Source: Acidobacteriota bacterium (GTDB lineage Bacteria; Acidobacteriota; Terriglobia; Terriglobales; Acidobacteriaceae). From it: 64,000 nt of DNA. Shown in pieces: positions 25,837 through 34,794 of this stretch (positions are counted from its first letter, which is position 1; every line of letters begins with the position of its first letter). Made by a program: the position numbers and the translations under genes. The stretch is taken from the NCBI GenBank assembly GCA_021792135.1, contig JAJYVF010000025.1, forward strand, positions 16,425-80,424, given 5' to 3'. The notes beneath the pieces are model-generated. The model made no database searches. It saw nothing but the letters and a program-made list of their open reading frames with translations, and was not told the DNA's origin.

Positions 25837-26247
25837 ATGGCGCGGCGAACCCGTCGACTTTACCCGTACGCGAAGTTTGCTTGCTCAGGCTCCGGATGTC
25901 AAGCATAGCCGCGAAAGCGCCATTCTGTCCCCTGATCTGCATGTCACAGCCCGCGCAACAGTTCCTGTCCCCCGGCGATCAGGCCGGAAGAGAAGTTCCG
26001 AACACCGAGAGCGCTTCGCAGCGAAACCAGGGGGGCTGGCCTGAAACGCATGCTTCGCGCACTCGCCTTCACCGGCATTCCTGGTGTTGCCGCAGCAGGA
26101 GCCCGGGCCCAGGTCAGCGCCTGTATCGGCTTTCTTCCCGGTGCGTTTGCTCCTTCGCCCGCGGGCGGTATCTTCAGCTCCTCAATTCCATGGCGGAACC
26201 GGATTGCCGGTTCCTGCGTATTCCGACCAGGATTCTCGGAGGCTTCC
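25837..26247. other. Divergent intergenic region, no gene recognised
   Basis: About 410 nt between the RsbW-like gene (minus) and the small membrane protein gene (plus). Frames crossing it lack protein-like composition. The plus-strand end carries GGAGG five nt before ATG 26248. Promoters for both directions are expected but I could not identify them. Confidence 0.45.
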
Positions 26248-26457
26248 ATGGCTGGACTTGTTGGTGTCGGAATTTACTTTCTCCCGTCGCTGGTTGCCCT
26301 CGGCCGCCATGCCCACAACAGCACGGGAATCTTTCTCGTCAATCTGTTTCTCGGCTGGACCGTAGTGGGCTGGTTCGTCGCGCTCATTCTCGCCCTCTGC
26401 TCGTCTCCTTACCTCCCGTACGGGTACTACTGTCCGCCGCCGCGCCGCTGGTACTAA
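26248..26457 (+). CDS. Superinfection-immunity-family small membrane protein
   Basis: ATG 26248 has an excellent ribosome binding site (GGAGG, 5-nt spacer) and gives 69 residues; the longer frame from 26050 lacks one. Two transmembrane helices (VGIYFLPSLVALGRH, then IFLVNLFLGWTVVGWFVALI) flank the family signature FLVNLFLGWTVVGWFVALILA, followed by a Tyr/Pro-rich tail (PYGYYCPPPRRWY). The family is named for the phage T4 Imm-like immunity protein, but most chromosomal members have no shown role in phage exclusion and no phage genes are nearby. Confidence 0.82.
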   Translation: MAGLVGVGIYFLPSLVALGRHAHNSTGIFLVNLFLGWTVVGWFVALILALCSSPYLPYGYYCPPPRRWY

Positions 26458-26632
26458 GACGATTGCCGCTCAGCAGCTTCTCCCCCTGCACGTCTCCCGG
26501 AAGGCACGGAATCAGGACAACTTTTCAGGGCGTCTAATGTTTATATTGGCAGCAAGACGCTCCGGAACGGATTGAACCGGCAGCGGTCAGATCGAGCGAA
26601 AGTAAGCTGGCGGTCTGACGGGAGGCTTCATC

Positions 26633-27466
26633 ATGCGCGCACTGCGTTATGGAGTGTTGATTGCGCTGCTGGCTGTGCCCTTGGCTCTGGCGAGCCCCGC
26701 TCAGGCCCAGATCGCGGTGGGCATCGGAATCGGTCCGGCAGTCGCTTATCCGGCTCCCTACGCCCTCGGTGCCCCCCCGGACTGCGAATGGGGCTACTAC
26801 TCTTATTACCCTTACGCCTGCGCTCCTGATGGATATTGGGGGTCTGATTGGTTTGACGATGGCATCTTCATCGGGGCCGGACCCTGGTTTGGCGGCTGGT
26901 ATGGCCGCCCCTGGGGATGGGGCTACGGCCATGTCGGCTATGGCTGGGGTGGTTGGGGTGGCGGCGGTTGGGGTGACCGCGGCTGGGGCGGCGGCGGTTG
27001 GGACCGCAACGGTGGGGGCCCGGGTGGCTGGGGTGGCCGTGCCGGCTATGGCTGGGGGCATCCCGGGAATCCTGTTGCTCGCGGCGGCTATGGCAATGGC
27101 TTCCGCGGTGGTAATGGCAATGGCTTCCGCGGTGGTAATGGCAACGGCTTCCGCGGTGGTAATGGCAACGGCTTCCGCGGTGGTAATGCCGGTGGCTTCC
27201 GCGGTGGCTACGGCAACGGCTTCCGCGGTGGTAATGCTGGTGGTTTCCACGGCGCGCCGGCAAGCGGATTCCGCGGCGGCGGATTGGGCGGCTATCACGG
27301 CTATAGCGGCGGTTTCCGCGGTGGCTACTCGGGTGGTTTCCATGGTGGTTCCGTAGGTGGCTTCCACGGCGGTGGCTTCCATGGTGGTGGTTTCGGTGGC
27401 GGATTCCACGGCGGTGGCGGATTCCATGGCGGTGGCGGATTCCACGGCGGTGGTGGTCGCCGCTAA
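26633..27466 (+). CDS. Secreted glycine-rich repeat protein
   Basis: The 277-residue protein has a signal peptide (MRALRYGVLIALLAVPLALA, cleaved near SPAQAQ), a Tyr/Trp-rich region with two Cys (PDCEWGYYSYYPYACAPDGY) and then a long glycine-rich part: GWGWGG-type runs (about 80-145), six GFRGGNGN-type octads (about 150-205) and FHGGG repeats to the C-terminus. It is probably exported and structurally disordered or surface-associated; the His/Gly tail could bind metal. Function unknown. No related gene is nearby. Long frames on the opposite strand are a by-product of the repeat composition. Confidence 0.75.
   Translation: MRALRYGVLIALLAVPLALASPAQAQIAVGIGIGPAVAYPAPYALGAPPDCEWGYYSYYPYACAPDGYWGSDWFDDGIFIGAGPWFGGWYGRPWGWGYGHVGYGWGGWGGGGWGDRGWGGGGWDRNGGGPGGWGGRAGYGWGHPGNPVARGGYGNGFRGGNGNGFRGGNGNGFRGGNGNGFRGGNAGGFRGGYGNGFRGGNAGGFHGAPASGFRGGGLGGYHGYSGGFRGGYSGGFHGGSVGGFHGGGFHGGGFGGGFHGGGGFHGGGGFHGGGGRR
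27092..27235 (+). repeat. Six tandem 24-bp coding repeats
   Basis: Units of 24 nt (GGCAAYGGCTTCCGCGGTGG plus TAAT) run head to tail: 27092, 27116, 27140 and 27164 are almost identical, 27188 is a variant (GCCGGTGGCTTCCGCGGTGG plus CTAC) and 27212 matches again. Near identity at third positions indicates recent slippage or recombination, so copy number may vary between strains. Confidence 0.88.
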
Positions 27467-27480
27467 GTCTCAACCCGGCA

Positions 27481-27613
27481 ATCGGCAGAGGGGGAGCGGA
27501 TAGCCGCTCTCCCCTGCCACACCACCCGGCATGCGGGTCCGCAGCGGGCGGTTCAGGAAGTTGAGGTCAACCGAGACGGGGTATACCCAGCCTTCCGCCC
27601 ATGCCGGGCGCAC
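27481..27613 (-). mobile_element. 133-bp group II intron deletion remnant
   Basis: On the minus strand the segment starts with GTGCGCCCGGCATGGGCGG (27613), a canonical group II intron 5' end. After only about 40 nt it continues as an intron 3' end: the ORF tail (LNFLNRPLRTRM in translation), domain V-like GAACCGCCCGCTGCGG, then GCCGGGTGGTGTGGCAGGGG, and a stem ending CTGCCGAT (27481). The 3' part matches the 3' end of the 4954-6200 intron closely but not exactly, so it derives from a different copy. Everything between the 5' end and the ORF tail is lost. It cannot splice. It lies immediately after murG. Confidence 0.82.
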
Positions 27614-27621
27614 ATGCAGAG

Positions 27622-27643
27622 GACCCGCTCTTCGGAGCGGGTC
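27622..27643. terminator. Hairpin at the end of murG
   Basis: GACCCGCTC, loop TTCG, GAGCGGGTC form a perfect 9-bp stem 3 nt from the murG stop. On the plus strand TTATCATTT follows, giving some terminator character for plus transcription. On the minus strand there is no U-run, so it may act as a stabilising 3' end for the mur operon or as a weak terminator. Confidence 0.6.
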
Positions 27644-27646
27644 TTA

Positions 27647-28762
27647 TCATTTCCGCGGGCTGGCTGCCTGTCTGCCGGGCTTTCGCAGCGCGGCTGCGAT
27701 CCGGGCGATCTGCTCAGCGGCGTCAGGATGGGCCAGGCTTCGTGCCCGATCCGCCATTTCAGCCAGCTCCTCGGGATGCACCAGTAACTGCTCCAGCGTC
27801 TGCTCCAACTGGTCCGAGGTCAGGTCGGCCTCGATGAGCATCCGGGCCGCTCCGGCCTGAGCCATGACCTCGGCATTCCGGCGCTGATGGTCGTCGGCCG
27901 CCTGCGGAAAGGGAATCAGCACCGCCGGCTTGCCGGCTGCCGCCAGCTCCGCTACCGTGGAGGCTCCGCTGCGGGCCAGCACCAGGTCCGCAGCCTCAAA
28001 CCGCCGCGGCATATCGTCCAGAAATGCCTCCACCTGCCAACCATCCTCCCGAGCTCCGCTGCTCTGATAGGCCGCCTTTGTCGCCTGAGCATGGCGCGCT
28101 CCGGACTGATGCAGGATGGTCAGGCCTGGAACCGCTGCCAGCAGCTCCGCAGCAATCTTCGGCATCGTCGTGTTCAGGATCCGGGCTCCCTGGCTGCCGC
28201 CAAAGACCAGCAGATGCGGCGCCGCACCCGCGGGACGTGCTGTCAGGCTGAAGAACTCCGCCCGCACCGGAATCCCCGTCACTTGCGCCCCGCGGAAATA
28301 CCTGGCTGCCGGCTCAAAATTCACGGCCGCGGCGTTGACCCAGTGCCCTACGAGCCGATTTGCCATCCCAGGGACCGCATTGGGCTCAAAGGCCAGCGCC
28401 GGTACCCTCAGGAGAATGGCCGCTCCCATCATCGGGCCTGAAGCATAGCCGCCCACCCCGATGACCACATCGGGACGAAAATCCTTCAGCAGCCGCAGGC
28501 AGCGCAGCAATCCCATCGGGAGATCAGCAACAGTGCGGAGTCGCGTCGCCAGGGAGACTCGGTTCAGCTGCCCCACGCGGATCAGTTCCAGGCGATAACC
28601 TGCCTGCGGCACCAGCCGCGACTCAAGGCCACGCGCCGTCCCGACAAAGAGAATCTCCGCCCCGCAGTGCGCCTTCAGTTCATCGGCAATGGCCAGCGCG
28701 GGAATGATGTGCCCACCCGTACCGCCGCCGGCAATGAGAACACGCGGCGGCTCAGAGGGCAT
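27647..28762 (-). CDS. murG: Undecaprenyldiphospho-muramoylpentapeptide beta-N-acetylglucosaminyltransferase
   Basis: ATG 28762 gives 371 residues (ATG 28783 adds 7). The GT28 landmarks are present: AGGGTGGHIIPALAIADELK at the N-terminus, VGVGGYASGPMM, HWVNAAAVNFEPAARYF region, LVFGGSQGARILN and the UDP-GlcNAc site in ARSGASTVAELAAAGKPAVLIPFP. The enzyme adds GlcNAc to lipid I at the cytoplasmic face of the membrane, making lipid II. It overlaps the methyltransferase gene by 11 nt and is the last dcw gene. murC, expected next, is absent. Confidence 0.96.
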   Translation of the reverse strand: MPSEPPRVLIAGGGTGGHIIPALAIADELKAHCGAEILFVGTARGLESRLVPQAGYRLELIRVGQLNRVSLATRLRTVADLPMGLLRCLRLLKDFRPDVVIGVGGYASGPMMGAAILLRVPALAFEPNAVPGMANRLVGHWVNAAAVNFEPAARYFRGAQVTGIPVRAEFFSLTARPAGAAPHLLVFGGSQGARILNTTMPKIAAELLAAVPGLTILHQSGARHAQATKAAYQSSGAREDGWQVEAFLDDMPRRFEAADLVLARSGASTVAELAAAGKPAVLIPFPQAADDHQRRNAEVMAQAGAARMLIEADLTSDQLEQTLEQLLVHPEELAEMADRARSLAHPDAAEQIARIAAALRKPGRQAASPRK

Positions 28763-29522
28763 GCCCAACCTGGGCGCCCACAATGGCTACCGGCACCGAA
28801 AAGAAGATGCGACCCCGCTCCCGCTGGGGCTGGACGTCGAGGGTATCGTCGCCCAGGGCGCGCTCAAACAGCTCCCGAATCCGCTGCTCATCCCCTTCAC
28901 CCGGATAAGAGCGGGCCAGGAATGAATCGAGATCCAGTCCGAGGCGCACCTGGTCCACTTTTGGCTCGGACAGACCAGCTTCGGCAAAGAGCGCGCAAAT
29001 CTCGTCGGCAGACACTGCCCGCGTGTGGGAAGGATCCCGCATTCTCTCCATTGCATTGAAGGCATCTGCCTTCTCTGCCGCGGGCGCGCTGTCCGCCACC
29101 ACGATGCGCGCACCTGGCCGGCAGACGCGGCGCATCTCCCGCAGCACCCGCAAGGGCTCCGGAAAGTGATGGAACGCAAAACGGCAGGTCACGATGCTGA
29201 AGCGCTGATCCTGATAGGCCAGCGCAGTGACGTCGCCCAGCTCCCATGAAACATTGCTCAGTCCCTGCTCCTGCTGGTTTCTGCGCGCCTGATCCAGCAT
29301 GGCTGGGGTCAGGTCGATGCCCGTCGCACCCTGGACCAGCTTCGCCAGAGCGCATACCAGGACTCCCGGCCCGCAGGCCACGTCGAGGGCCTCGTCCATC
29401 GGCTGCGGCCGGGCCATCCGCAGCATCCGCTCGAGGATGTCCTCGCTGCGCGCCGTCGGCGACTGCGCAAACTGCGCCGCCTGGCGCGTGAACTGGTCCA
29501 CAATAGCTTCGCTGTGCCTCAT
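28752..29522 (-). CDS. Class I SAM-dependent methyltransferase inside the dcw cluster
   Basis: ATG 29522, 23 nt past the ftsW stop, gives 256 residues; the longer frame reads into ftsW. Motif I LDVACGPGVLVCALAK, acidic LTPAMLDQA (ribose binding), ELGDVTALAYQD and motif IV-like CRFAFHHFPEP match UbiE/COQ5-like methyltransferases. It is co-transcribed between ftsW and murG, with a short gap to ftsW and overlap with murG. It is not part of the standard dcw order; the substrate could be a quinone, lipid or wall precursor. Function unassigned. Confidence 0.88.
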   Translation of the reverse strand: MRHSEAIVDQFTRQAAQFAQSPTARSEDILERMLRMARPQPMDEALDVACGPGVLVCALAKLVQGATGIDLTPAMLDQARRNQQEQGLSNVSWELGDVTALAYQDQRFSIVTCRFAFHHFPEPLRVLREMRRVCRPGARIVVADSAPAAEKADAFNAMERMRDPSHTRAVSADEICALFAEAGLSEPKVDQVRLGLDLDSFLARSYPGEGDEQRIRELFERALGDDTLDVQPQRERGRIFFSVPVAIVGAQVGHAL

Positions 29523-29545
29523 GCTTGTGCCGGTGTGCGGGGCCG

Positions 29546-30637
29546 TCACTCCACTTCCTTCGTGATGTTCAGCAGTACCCCCACCAGCATCAGCATGATG
29601 AACAGCGAAGTCCCGCCGTAGGAGATAAATGGCAGCGTGATGCCCTTCGTTGGCACCAGAGCCAGCACCACGCTGATATTGAAGAAGGCCTGGATGAGAA
29701 TGGTCGCGGTGATCCCAAAGGCCAGAAAGCGTGCAAACGGATCCTTCGACAGGATCGCCGCGCGCATGCCGCGCCATCCGATAAAGACAAACAGCCCCAC
29801 CACGATCAGGGCCCCGATCAGCCCCAGTTCCTCCGCAATGTTGGCAAATATGTAGTCCGTGTGCGGTTCAGGCAGATAAAAGAGCTTCTGCCGCCCGTCC
29901 ATGTAGCCGACTCCGCGGATTCCCCCCGACCCCACCGCGATCAGCGACTGGATGATGTGGAAGCCCTTGCCCAGCGGGTCCGCCTCCGGATTCAGGAACG
30001 CGAGCAGCCGGTCCCGGCGCCACGCCACACGGAACAGCATCATGTAGAGCACCGGGGTGCTGGCCAGCGCAGCGTACCCCAGATATCTGAAGTTCATGCC
30101 TGCCAGCCACAGCATCAGCGCCGTTACCCCGGCACACACCAGGGCCGTTCCCAGATCCGGCTCCTTCAGGATCAGGGCAATGAAAATCAAACTGGGCAGC
30201 GCAGCCGGCAGCAGCGTTTGCCGCACGTCGTCCATGGCATGCATCCGGTTCTGCAGAAACCAGGCCAGGAAAAGCACGATCGCGGGTTTGGCGATTTCCG
30301 AGGGCTGAAACGACAATATCCAGAAACGAATCCAGCGATGCGTATTATGCGAGTCCCGCATCAGGAATGCGGCCAGCAGCAGGATGATGGTCGTGCCTAC
30401 CACCGGAAAGACCACATTGGGCCGGTTGTATTTGCGGTACTCCACCTGCATCAGCAGGGTCATCACAATCAGTCCAACGACCGCATACCCCGCCTGCCTG
30501 GCGACGAAAATGTACGGCGAGCCGAAGCGCGCCTCGGCCATCACCGCCGACGCACTGAAGACCATCGCCAGCCCAATCACCACCAGCACCAGCGTGGCGC
30601 CGTACAGCCATTTGTCGACGCCTACCCGTTTCGCCAT
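29546..30637 (-). CDS. ftsW: Peptidoglycan glycosyltransferase / lipid II polymerase FtsW
   Basis: The 363-residue SEDS-family membrane protein has about ten hydrophobic helices and SEDS signatures: MVFSASAVMAEARFG early, RWIRFWILSFQPSEIAKPA, GQALVSIGSG-like IQSLIAVGSGGIRGVGYMDG and the terminal LPFISYGGTSLFIML. It polymerises lipid II at the division septum together with its class B PBP partner FtsI, encoded upstream in the same operon. The 19-nt gap to murD and the cluster context favour FtsW over RodA. Confidence 0.95.
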   Translation of the reverse strand: MAKRVGVDKWLYGATLVLVVIGLAMVFSASAVMAEARFGSPYIFVARQAGYAVVGLIVMTLLMQVEYRKYNRPNVVFPVVGTTIILLLAAFLMRDSHNTHRWIRFWILSFQPSEIAKPAIVLFLAWFLQNRMHAMDDVRQTLLPAALPSLIFIALILKEPDLGTALVCAGVTALMLWLAGMNFRYLGYAALASTPVLYMMLFRVAWRRDRLLAFLNPEADPLGKGFHIIQSLIAVGSGGIRGVGYMDGRQKLFYLPEPHTDYIFANIAEELGLIGALIVVGLFVFIGWRGMRAAILSKDPFARFLAFGITATILIQAFFNISVVLALVPTKGITLPFISYGGTSLFIMLMLVGVLLNITKEVE

Positions 30638-30656
30638 TCAGCCTGCTTCTCAGCGC

Positions 30657-32075
30657 TTAAGGAGTGGCCATCGTGCCGCTGCCCCGACGCGTTTCCTCGT
30701 CGGCCTGAAGACCTGCCAGTCCCCTCCGCGCCATCACCAGTTCCTTGAACACACGTCCCCGATGCTCGTAATTCTCGAACTGATCGAAGCTCGAGCATGC
30801 CGGCGCCAGCAGCACGATCTCGCCCGGCTGCGCGGCTGCGCCTGCGCGCGCGACCGCTGCCTCCATCGTCCCGGCGCTGATGATCGGAACCGTGCCGTCC
30901 AGATGCGTGTGTATCTTCTCGGCTGCTGCGCCGATTGTGTATACCGCCTTCACTCGCTGCTGAACAAGCGCCCGCATCTGCCGGTAATCGGAGTTCTTGT
31001 CTTTCCCGCCCAGGATCAGATGGATACCGCCGGGAAAAGCCTCAACAGCTTTCATGGATGCGTCTACGTTCGTCGCCTTCGAATCGTTGAAGTAAGCGAC
31101 TCCGTCGATCGTCGTCACAAACTCCAGGCGGTGCTCCACGGCTTTGAAGTTCATCACGGCGCTGCGGATTGCTGAGGCATCCACACCGGCGAGCCGCGCC
31201 GCGCAAACCGCCGCCAGCACGTTCTCCACATTGTGCGCGCCCTTGAGCGGAATCTCCTCAACGCGCATCACCGGCTCCGCGGAGGTCTGCTCTGAGCGAC
31301 GGAAGTGAATGACCCCTTCGTGAATGAAAGCTCCCTGGCGGATCACGCGGGTCCTGCTGAACCAGTACACACGCGCGGTCGTTCGCGCCGCTGCCCGCTT
31401 CGACGGCTCATCATCGGCATTCAGTACCAGGGCATCGTCTCCTGTCTGACGCGCGAAAATACGCTCCTTGGCCGCGGCGTAGTTCTCAAAGGTCCCATGC
31501 CGATCCAGGTGATCCGGCGTGACGTTCAGAATGACGGCAATCTGCGGGTGAAATTCGCAGGTCGTTTCCAGCTGGAAGCTCGAAACTTCCAGCACTGACC
31601 AGCCATCCTCCCGCGAGCCCTCCACCAGGGCGATGACCGGAACCCCGATGTTACCCCCCACCTGCACCGGCAGCTTGCCGGCCTCGAGAATCTCGCCACA
31701 AAGGGCCGTCGTCGTCGTCTTCCCGTTGGAGCCGGTAATCGCAAGGACCTTGCCGCGCAGGTAATGCGCCGCCAGCTCCAGCTCGCCGATAATCGGCAGC
31801 CCGAACTTGCGCACCTGCACCAGCTCCGGTGTATCGACCGGAACCCCGGGGCTCACCACGATCAGGTCCTGCCGGCGGAAAGTGAGCAGCCCGTGGCCGC
31901 CGGCTTCCACGGCGATGCCTTCTTCAATGAGAGCCGGAATCTCCTTCGCCAGCGCCTCGGCGCTCCTCGCATCCGAAACCGTCACCTGCGCGCCCTGCCG
32001 CCGCAGAAAGAGCGCCGCCGCCAGCCCCGACTTGCCCAGACCGACGACCAATACCTTTTTGCCTTTGATTTCCAT
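30657..32075 (-). CDS. murD: UDP-N-acetylmuramoyl-L-alanine--D-glutamate ligase
   Basis: ATG 32075 (MEIKGKKVLVVGLGKSGLAA) gives 472 residues; the frame is open further upstream without homology. It has the UDP-binding VVGLGKSG loop, ATP loop ITGSNGKTTTTAL, NVTPDHLDRHG and YFNDSKATNVD with the mur-ligase metal/ADP residues. MurD adds D-Glu to UDP-MurNAc-L-Ala in the cytoplasm. It sits between mraY (50-nt gap) and ftsW (19-nt gap). Confidence 0.96.
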   Translation of the reverse strand: MEIKGKKVLVVGLGKSGLAAALFLRRQGAQVTVSDARSAEALAKEIPALIEEGIAVEAGGHGLLTFRRQDLIVVSPGVPVDTPELVQVRKFGLPIIGELELAAHYLRGKVLAITGSNGKTTTTALCGEILEAGKLPVQVGGNIGVPVIALVEGSREDGWSVLEVSSFQLETTCEFHPQIAVILNVTPDHLDRHGTFENYAAAKERIFARQTGDDALVLNADDEPSKRAAARTTARVYWFSRTRVIRQGAFIHEGVIHFRRSEQTSAEPVMRVEEIPLKGAHNVENVLAAVCAARLAGVDASAIRSAVMNFKAVEHRLEFVTTIDGVAYFNDSKATNVDASMKAVEAFPGGIHLILGGKDKNSDYRQMRALVQQRVKAVYTIGAAAEKIHTHLDGTVPIISAGTMEAAVARAGAAAQPGEIVLLAPACSSFDQFENYEHRGRVFKELVMARRGLAGLQADEETRRGSGTMATP

Positions 32076-32125
32076 GCCGTCTCGCGAGCGCGGGCTGCTC
32101 CATTGTGCCACGCCCGCTCTCCTCT

Positions 32126-33262
32126 TTATCGCAGCTTCAGTGTGGTGAGTGCAAAGAGTGCAAATACCAGGGCGGCAATCCAGAAGCGCGCAATCACCTT
32201 CGACTCCGACCACCCCAGCAGCTCAAAGTGATGATGCAGCGGAGCCATGCGGAAAATCCGCTTGCCGCCGCGGAGTTTGTAGCTGCCCACCTGCAGGATG
32301 ACCGACAGGGCCTCCAGATAGAAGACGCCGCCGATGAACGGCAGCAGCAGCTCCTGCTTGATCACGACGGCTATCGTCGCCAGCGCGCCACCCAGCGCCA
32401 GTGAGCCAACGTCGCCCATGAAAATCTCCGCCGGATGCGCGTTGTACCAGAGGAAGCCGATGCTGGCTCCGGTCATCGACCCGCAGAAAACGGTTACCTC
32501 GCTGACCAGCGGCATGCGCTGTAGCTCCAGATAGTCGGCAAACGTCACATGCCCGCTGACGTAGGTCAGCACCGTCAGCGCACCGGCGGCGATGATGGTG
32601 CAGCCAATCGCCAGCCCGTCCAGACCATCCGTCAGATTGACCGCGTTGCTGGTCAGCACGATCAGCAGCATCACGAAGCCAATGAAGGGCAGGAAGGCCA
32701 GAATGCCCAGGTGTGGAACATGTGTCAGCCCAGGGATCGCCAGGCGCGGCCGGAAGAATTTGATGAACGGTACCATCAGACGCGTCGAGTAGCTGCCGTG
32801 CAGGTCCATCACCACCAGCACAACGGCGATCACGGCGGCGGCAAGAAACTGATAGGCCAGCTTGGCGCGCGCCGTAAGACCCAGATTCCGCCGGTGCACC
32901 ACCTTGATGTAATCATCCGCAAAGCCGATCGCCCCGAACGCGACGGCCGAAAACATCACCAGCCATACGAATGGATTCGACAGATCCGCCCAAAGCAGCG
33001 TCGGAAGCACGATGGCAATACAAATGAGAACGCCGCCCATGGTGGGCGTGCCCGCTTTCTTCTGGTGCGCCTTGGGCCCTTCTTCGCGGATGTACTGCCC
33101 GATCTGGAACTCGCGCAGCTTCTCGATGACGAAAGGCCCGATCACCAGCGCGATCAGCAGGGCCGTGAGCGATGCAAATGCGGTGCGGAACGTCAGATAC
33201 CGGAAGATCCGAAAGGGTCTGAAGTAGAGATACAGCTTCTGATAAAGGAGCCAGTAGAGCAA
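32126..33262 (-). CDS. mraY: Phospho-N-acetylmuramoyl-pentapeptide transferase
   Basis: The 378-residue integral membrane protein shows about ten helices and the family motifs: [13 protein letters not shown] in the N-terminal third, [16 protein letters not shown] with the catalytic Asp pair, [15 protein letters not shown] and [11 protein letters not shown], then [13 protein letters not shown] near the C-terminus. It transfers phospho-MurNAc-pentapeptide to undecaprenyl phosphate, producing lipid I. It follows murF after 140 nt. Confidence 0.97.
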   Translation of the reverse strand: MLYWLLYQKLYLYFRPFRIFRYLTFRTAFASLTALLIALVIGPFVIEKLREFQIGQYIREEGPKAHQKKAGTPTMGGVLICIAIVLPTLLWADLSNPFVWLVMFSAVAFGAIGFADDYIKVVHRRNLGLTARAKLAYQFLAAAVIAVVLVVMDLHGSYSTRLMVPFIKFFRPRLAIPGLTHVPHLGILAFLPFIGFVMLLIVLTSNAVNLTDGLDGLAIGCTIIAAGALTVLTYVSGHVTFADYLELQRMPLVSEVTVFCGSMTGASIGFLWYNAHPAEIFMGDVGSLALGGALATIAVVIKQELLLPFIGGVFYLEALSVILQVGSYKLRGGKRIFRMAPLHHHFELLGWSESKVIARFWIAALVFALFALTTLKLR

Positions 33263-33402
33263 ACTTCCTCCGGCAATTCGGTGGAACGTCCCGCAACTCC
33301 CGCGTCCGGAAAGGATCTGTGCGCTGGCCGGCCAGAGGTTAGCTGCACCGGACGCAAATCCGCCACTTCACAGGAACTGCGGATAAAAATTGGATTTCCC
33401 GC

Positions 33403-34794
33403 TTATCTTACCGTGCCGGCCTGTGCGGAATCCTCCCCAAGACTCTCCAGCGCCCGCTCCAGACCTACCCCGCGTGATCCCTTCAGCAGCACCGCGTCTC
33501 CAGGCTGGAGATGCTGCTGAAGCCAGGCCCCAGCCTCCTCGGGTGTCTCCACAAACAAGGTCTGCGCGCCGTTTGCCCGGGCCGCCTCCACGATACGCTC
33601 CGCGTTCCCGCGCACCCCAAGCACCACATCGAGACCGGCGTCGGCCGCCGCTTTCCCGCACGCCGCGTGCAGAGCCGCGCTCTCCGGCCCCAGCTCCAGC
33701 ATCTCCCCGGCAACCAGTATGCGCCGCCTGGCGTGCGTCTGTTGAAGCGCACCGATCATGGACCGCAGCGCTTCGGGATTGGAGTTGTAGGAATCGTTGA
33801 TGATCGTTGCGCCTCCGATCGCGAGGAGGCGGCCGCGCTTCTCGTCGGGTTGCATCGTTTCCAGGACCGCACAGCAGTCGGCAAGCGCGATCCCTGCTTC
33901 CATTCCCACGGCAATCGCGGCCAGCGTATTACTCGCATTGTGCTCGCCTGGAAGATGCAGATGCACCTCGCATCGCTGATCCCCTCTGCGTACGCGCATC
34001 CTGAGGCCGGCCGCGCCCAGGCTCTGGATCTCCTCTGCGCGCGGATCGGCGCACGCTCCCCGTCCGAAGTAGACTGCTTTGCCGCCGAAGTCTCTCCCAA
34101 ACTGCGAGACATAAGGATCATCGCAGTTCAGGAAGGCCACGCCATGCCGGGGCAGAGCAGCCACCAGCTCATACTTCGCGCGCGCAATGCCGGCGATACC
34201 GTCGGGAAAACCCTCCGCGTGCGCATGACCCACGTTGGTCACCACGCCCCAGTCCGGCGCGGCAACCCGGCACAGCGCGGCAATCTCTCCTGGTGCCGAC
34301 ATTCCCATCTCCAGCACGGCAGCTTCATCCTCAGGCATGAGGCGAAGCAACTGGAGCGGCAACCCGTATCCATTGTTCAGATTGCCCAGCGACTTCAGCA
34401 CCCGGTGGCGCGAGGCCAGCACGCCGGCCACGGCTTCCTTGGTCGTTGTCTTGCCGGCGGAACCGGTGATCCCGATAACCCGTTTGCCCCAGTGTCTCCG
34501 CACCCCGGCAGCCAGCCGCTGCAATGCCGCCAGCGGATCCTCCGCCACGAGCAGTGCCTTCCGGGACGCTTCCGTCGCCCGGCTGCGCGCCACCACTGCC
34601 GCGCATGCGCCCCGCTCGAAGGCAGCCGGCACGAAATCATGTCCGTCGAAGTGTTCGCCGCGAATGGCAAAGAACAGATCGCCTGGCGCCAGCGTGCGCG
34701 AGTCGATGGAATAGCCGGTCGCCATGACTGCATCGAAGCCCGGAACGGGATCCGCGGCGATCCATCGAGCGACCTGGGCGAGTGTGAGCTTCAC
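33403..34794 (-). CDS. murF: UDP-N-acetylmuramoyl-tripeptide--D-alanyl-D-alanine ligase
   Basis: The 463-residue mur ligase starts at 34794, overlapping the murE stop by 4 nt (translational coupling). Visible are DSRTLAPGDLFFAIRGEHFDG, ATP loop ITGSAGKTTTKE, NLNNGYGLPLQLL, EMGMSAPGEIA and INDSYNSNPEA. MurF adds D-Ala-D-Ala to UDP-MurNAc-tripeptide, the last cytoplasmic precursor step. Confidence 0.96.
   Translation of the reverse strand: MKLTLAQVARWIAADPVPGFDAVMATGYSIDSRTLAPGDLFFAIRGEHFDGHDFVPAAFERGACAAVVARSRATEASRKALLVAEDPLAALQRLAAGVRRHWGKRVIGITGSAGKTTTKEAVAGVLASRHRVLKSLGNLNNGYGLPLQLLRLMPEDEAAVLEMGMSAPGEIAALCRVAAPDWGVVTNVGHAHAEGFPDGIAGIARAKYELVAALPRHGVAFLNCDDPYVSQFGRDFGGKAVYFGRGACADPRAEEIQSLGAAGLRMRVRRGDQRCEVHLHLPGEHNASNTLAAIAVGMEAGIALADCCAVLETMQPDEKRGRLLAIGGATIINDSYNSNPEALRSMIGALQQTHARRRILVAGEMLELGPESAALHAACGKAAADAGLDVVLGVRGNAERIVEAARANGAQTLFVETPEEAGAWLQQHLQPGDAVLLKGSRGVGLERALESLGEDSAQAGTVR

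Noticed and set aside
26248..26457. Superinfection-immunity-type protein considered as a phage defence island
   Set aside because: No phage, toxin, restriction or other defence genes are nearby, and this family is common on chromosomes.
27092..27235. Regular repeats considered as a CRISPR array
   Set aside because: The 24-bp units are contiguous, coding and lack spacers; no cas genes are present.
26534..27445. Long minus-strand open frames opposite the glycine-rich gene
   Set aside because: They are simple Thr/Ala/Glu or His/Arg repeats produced by reading the sense repeats backwards, with no ribosome binding site or family features.
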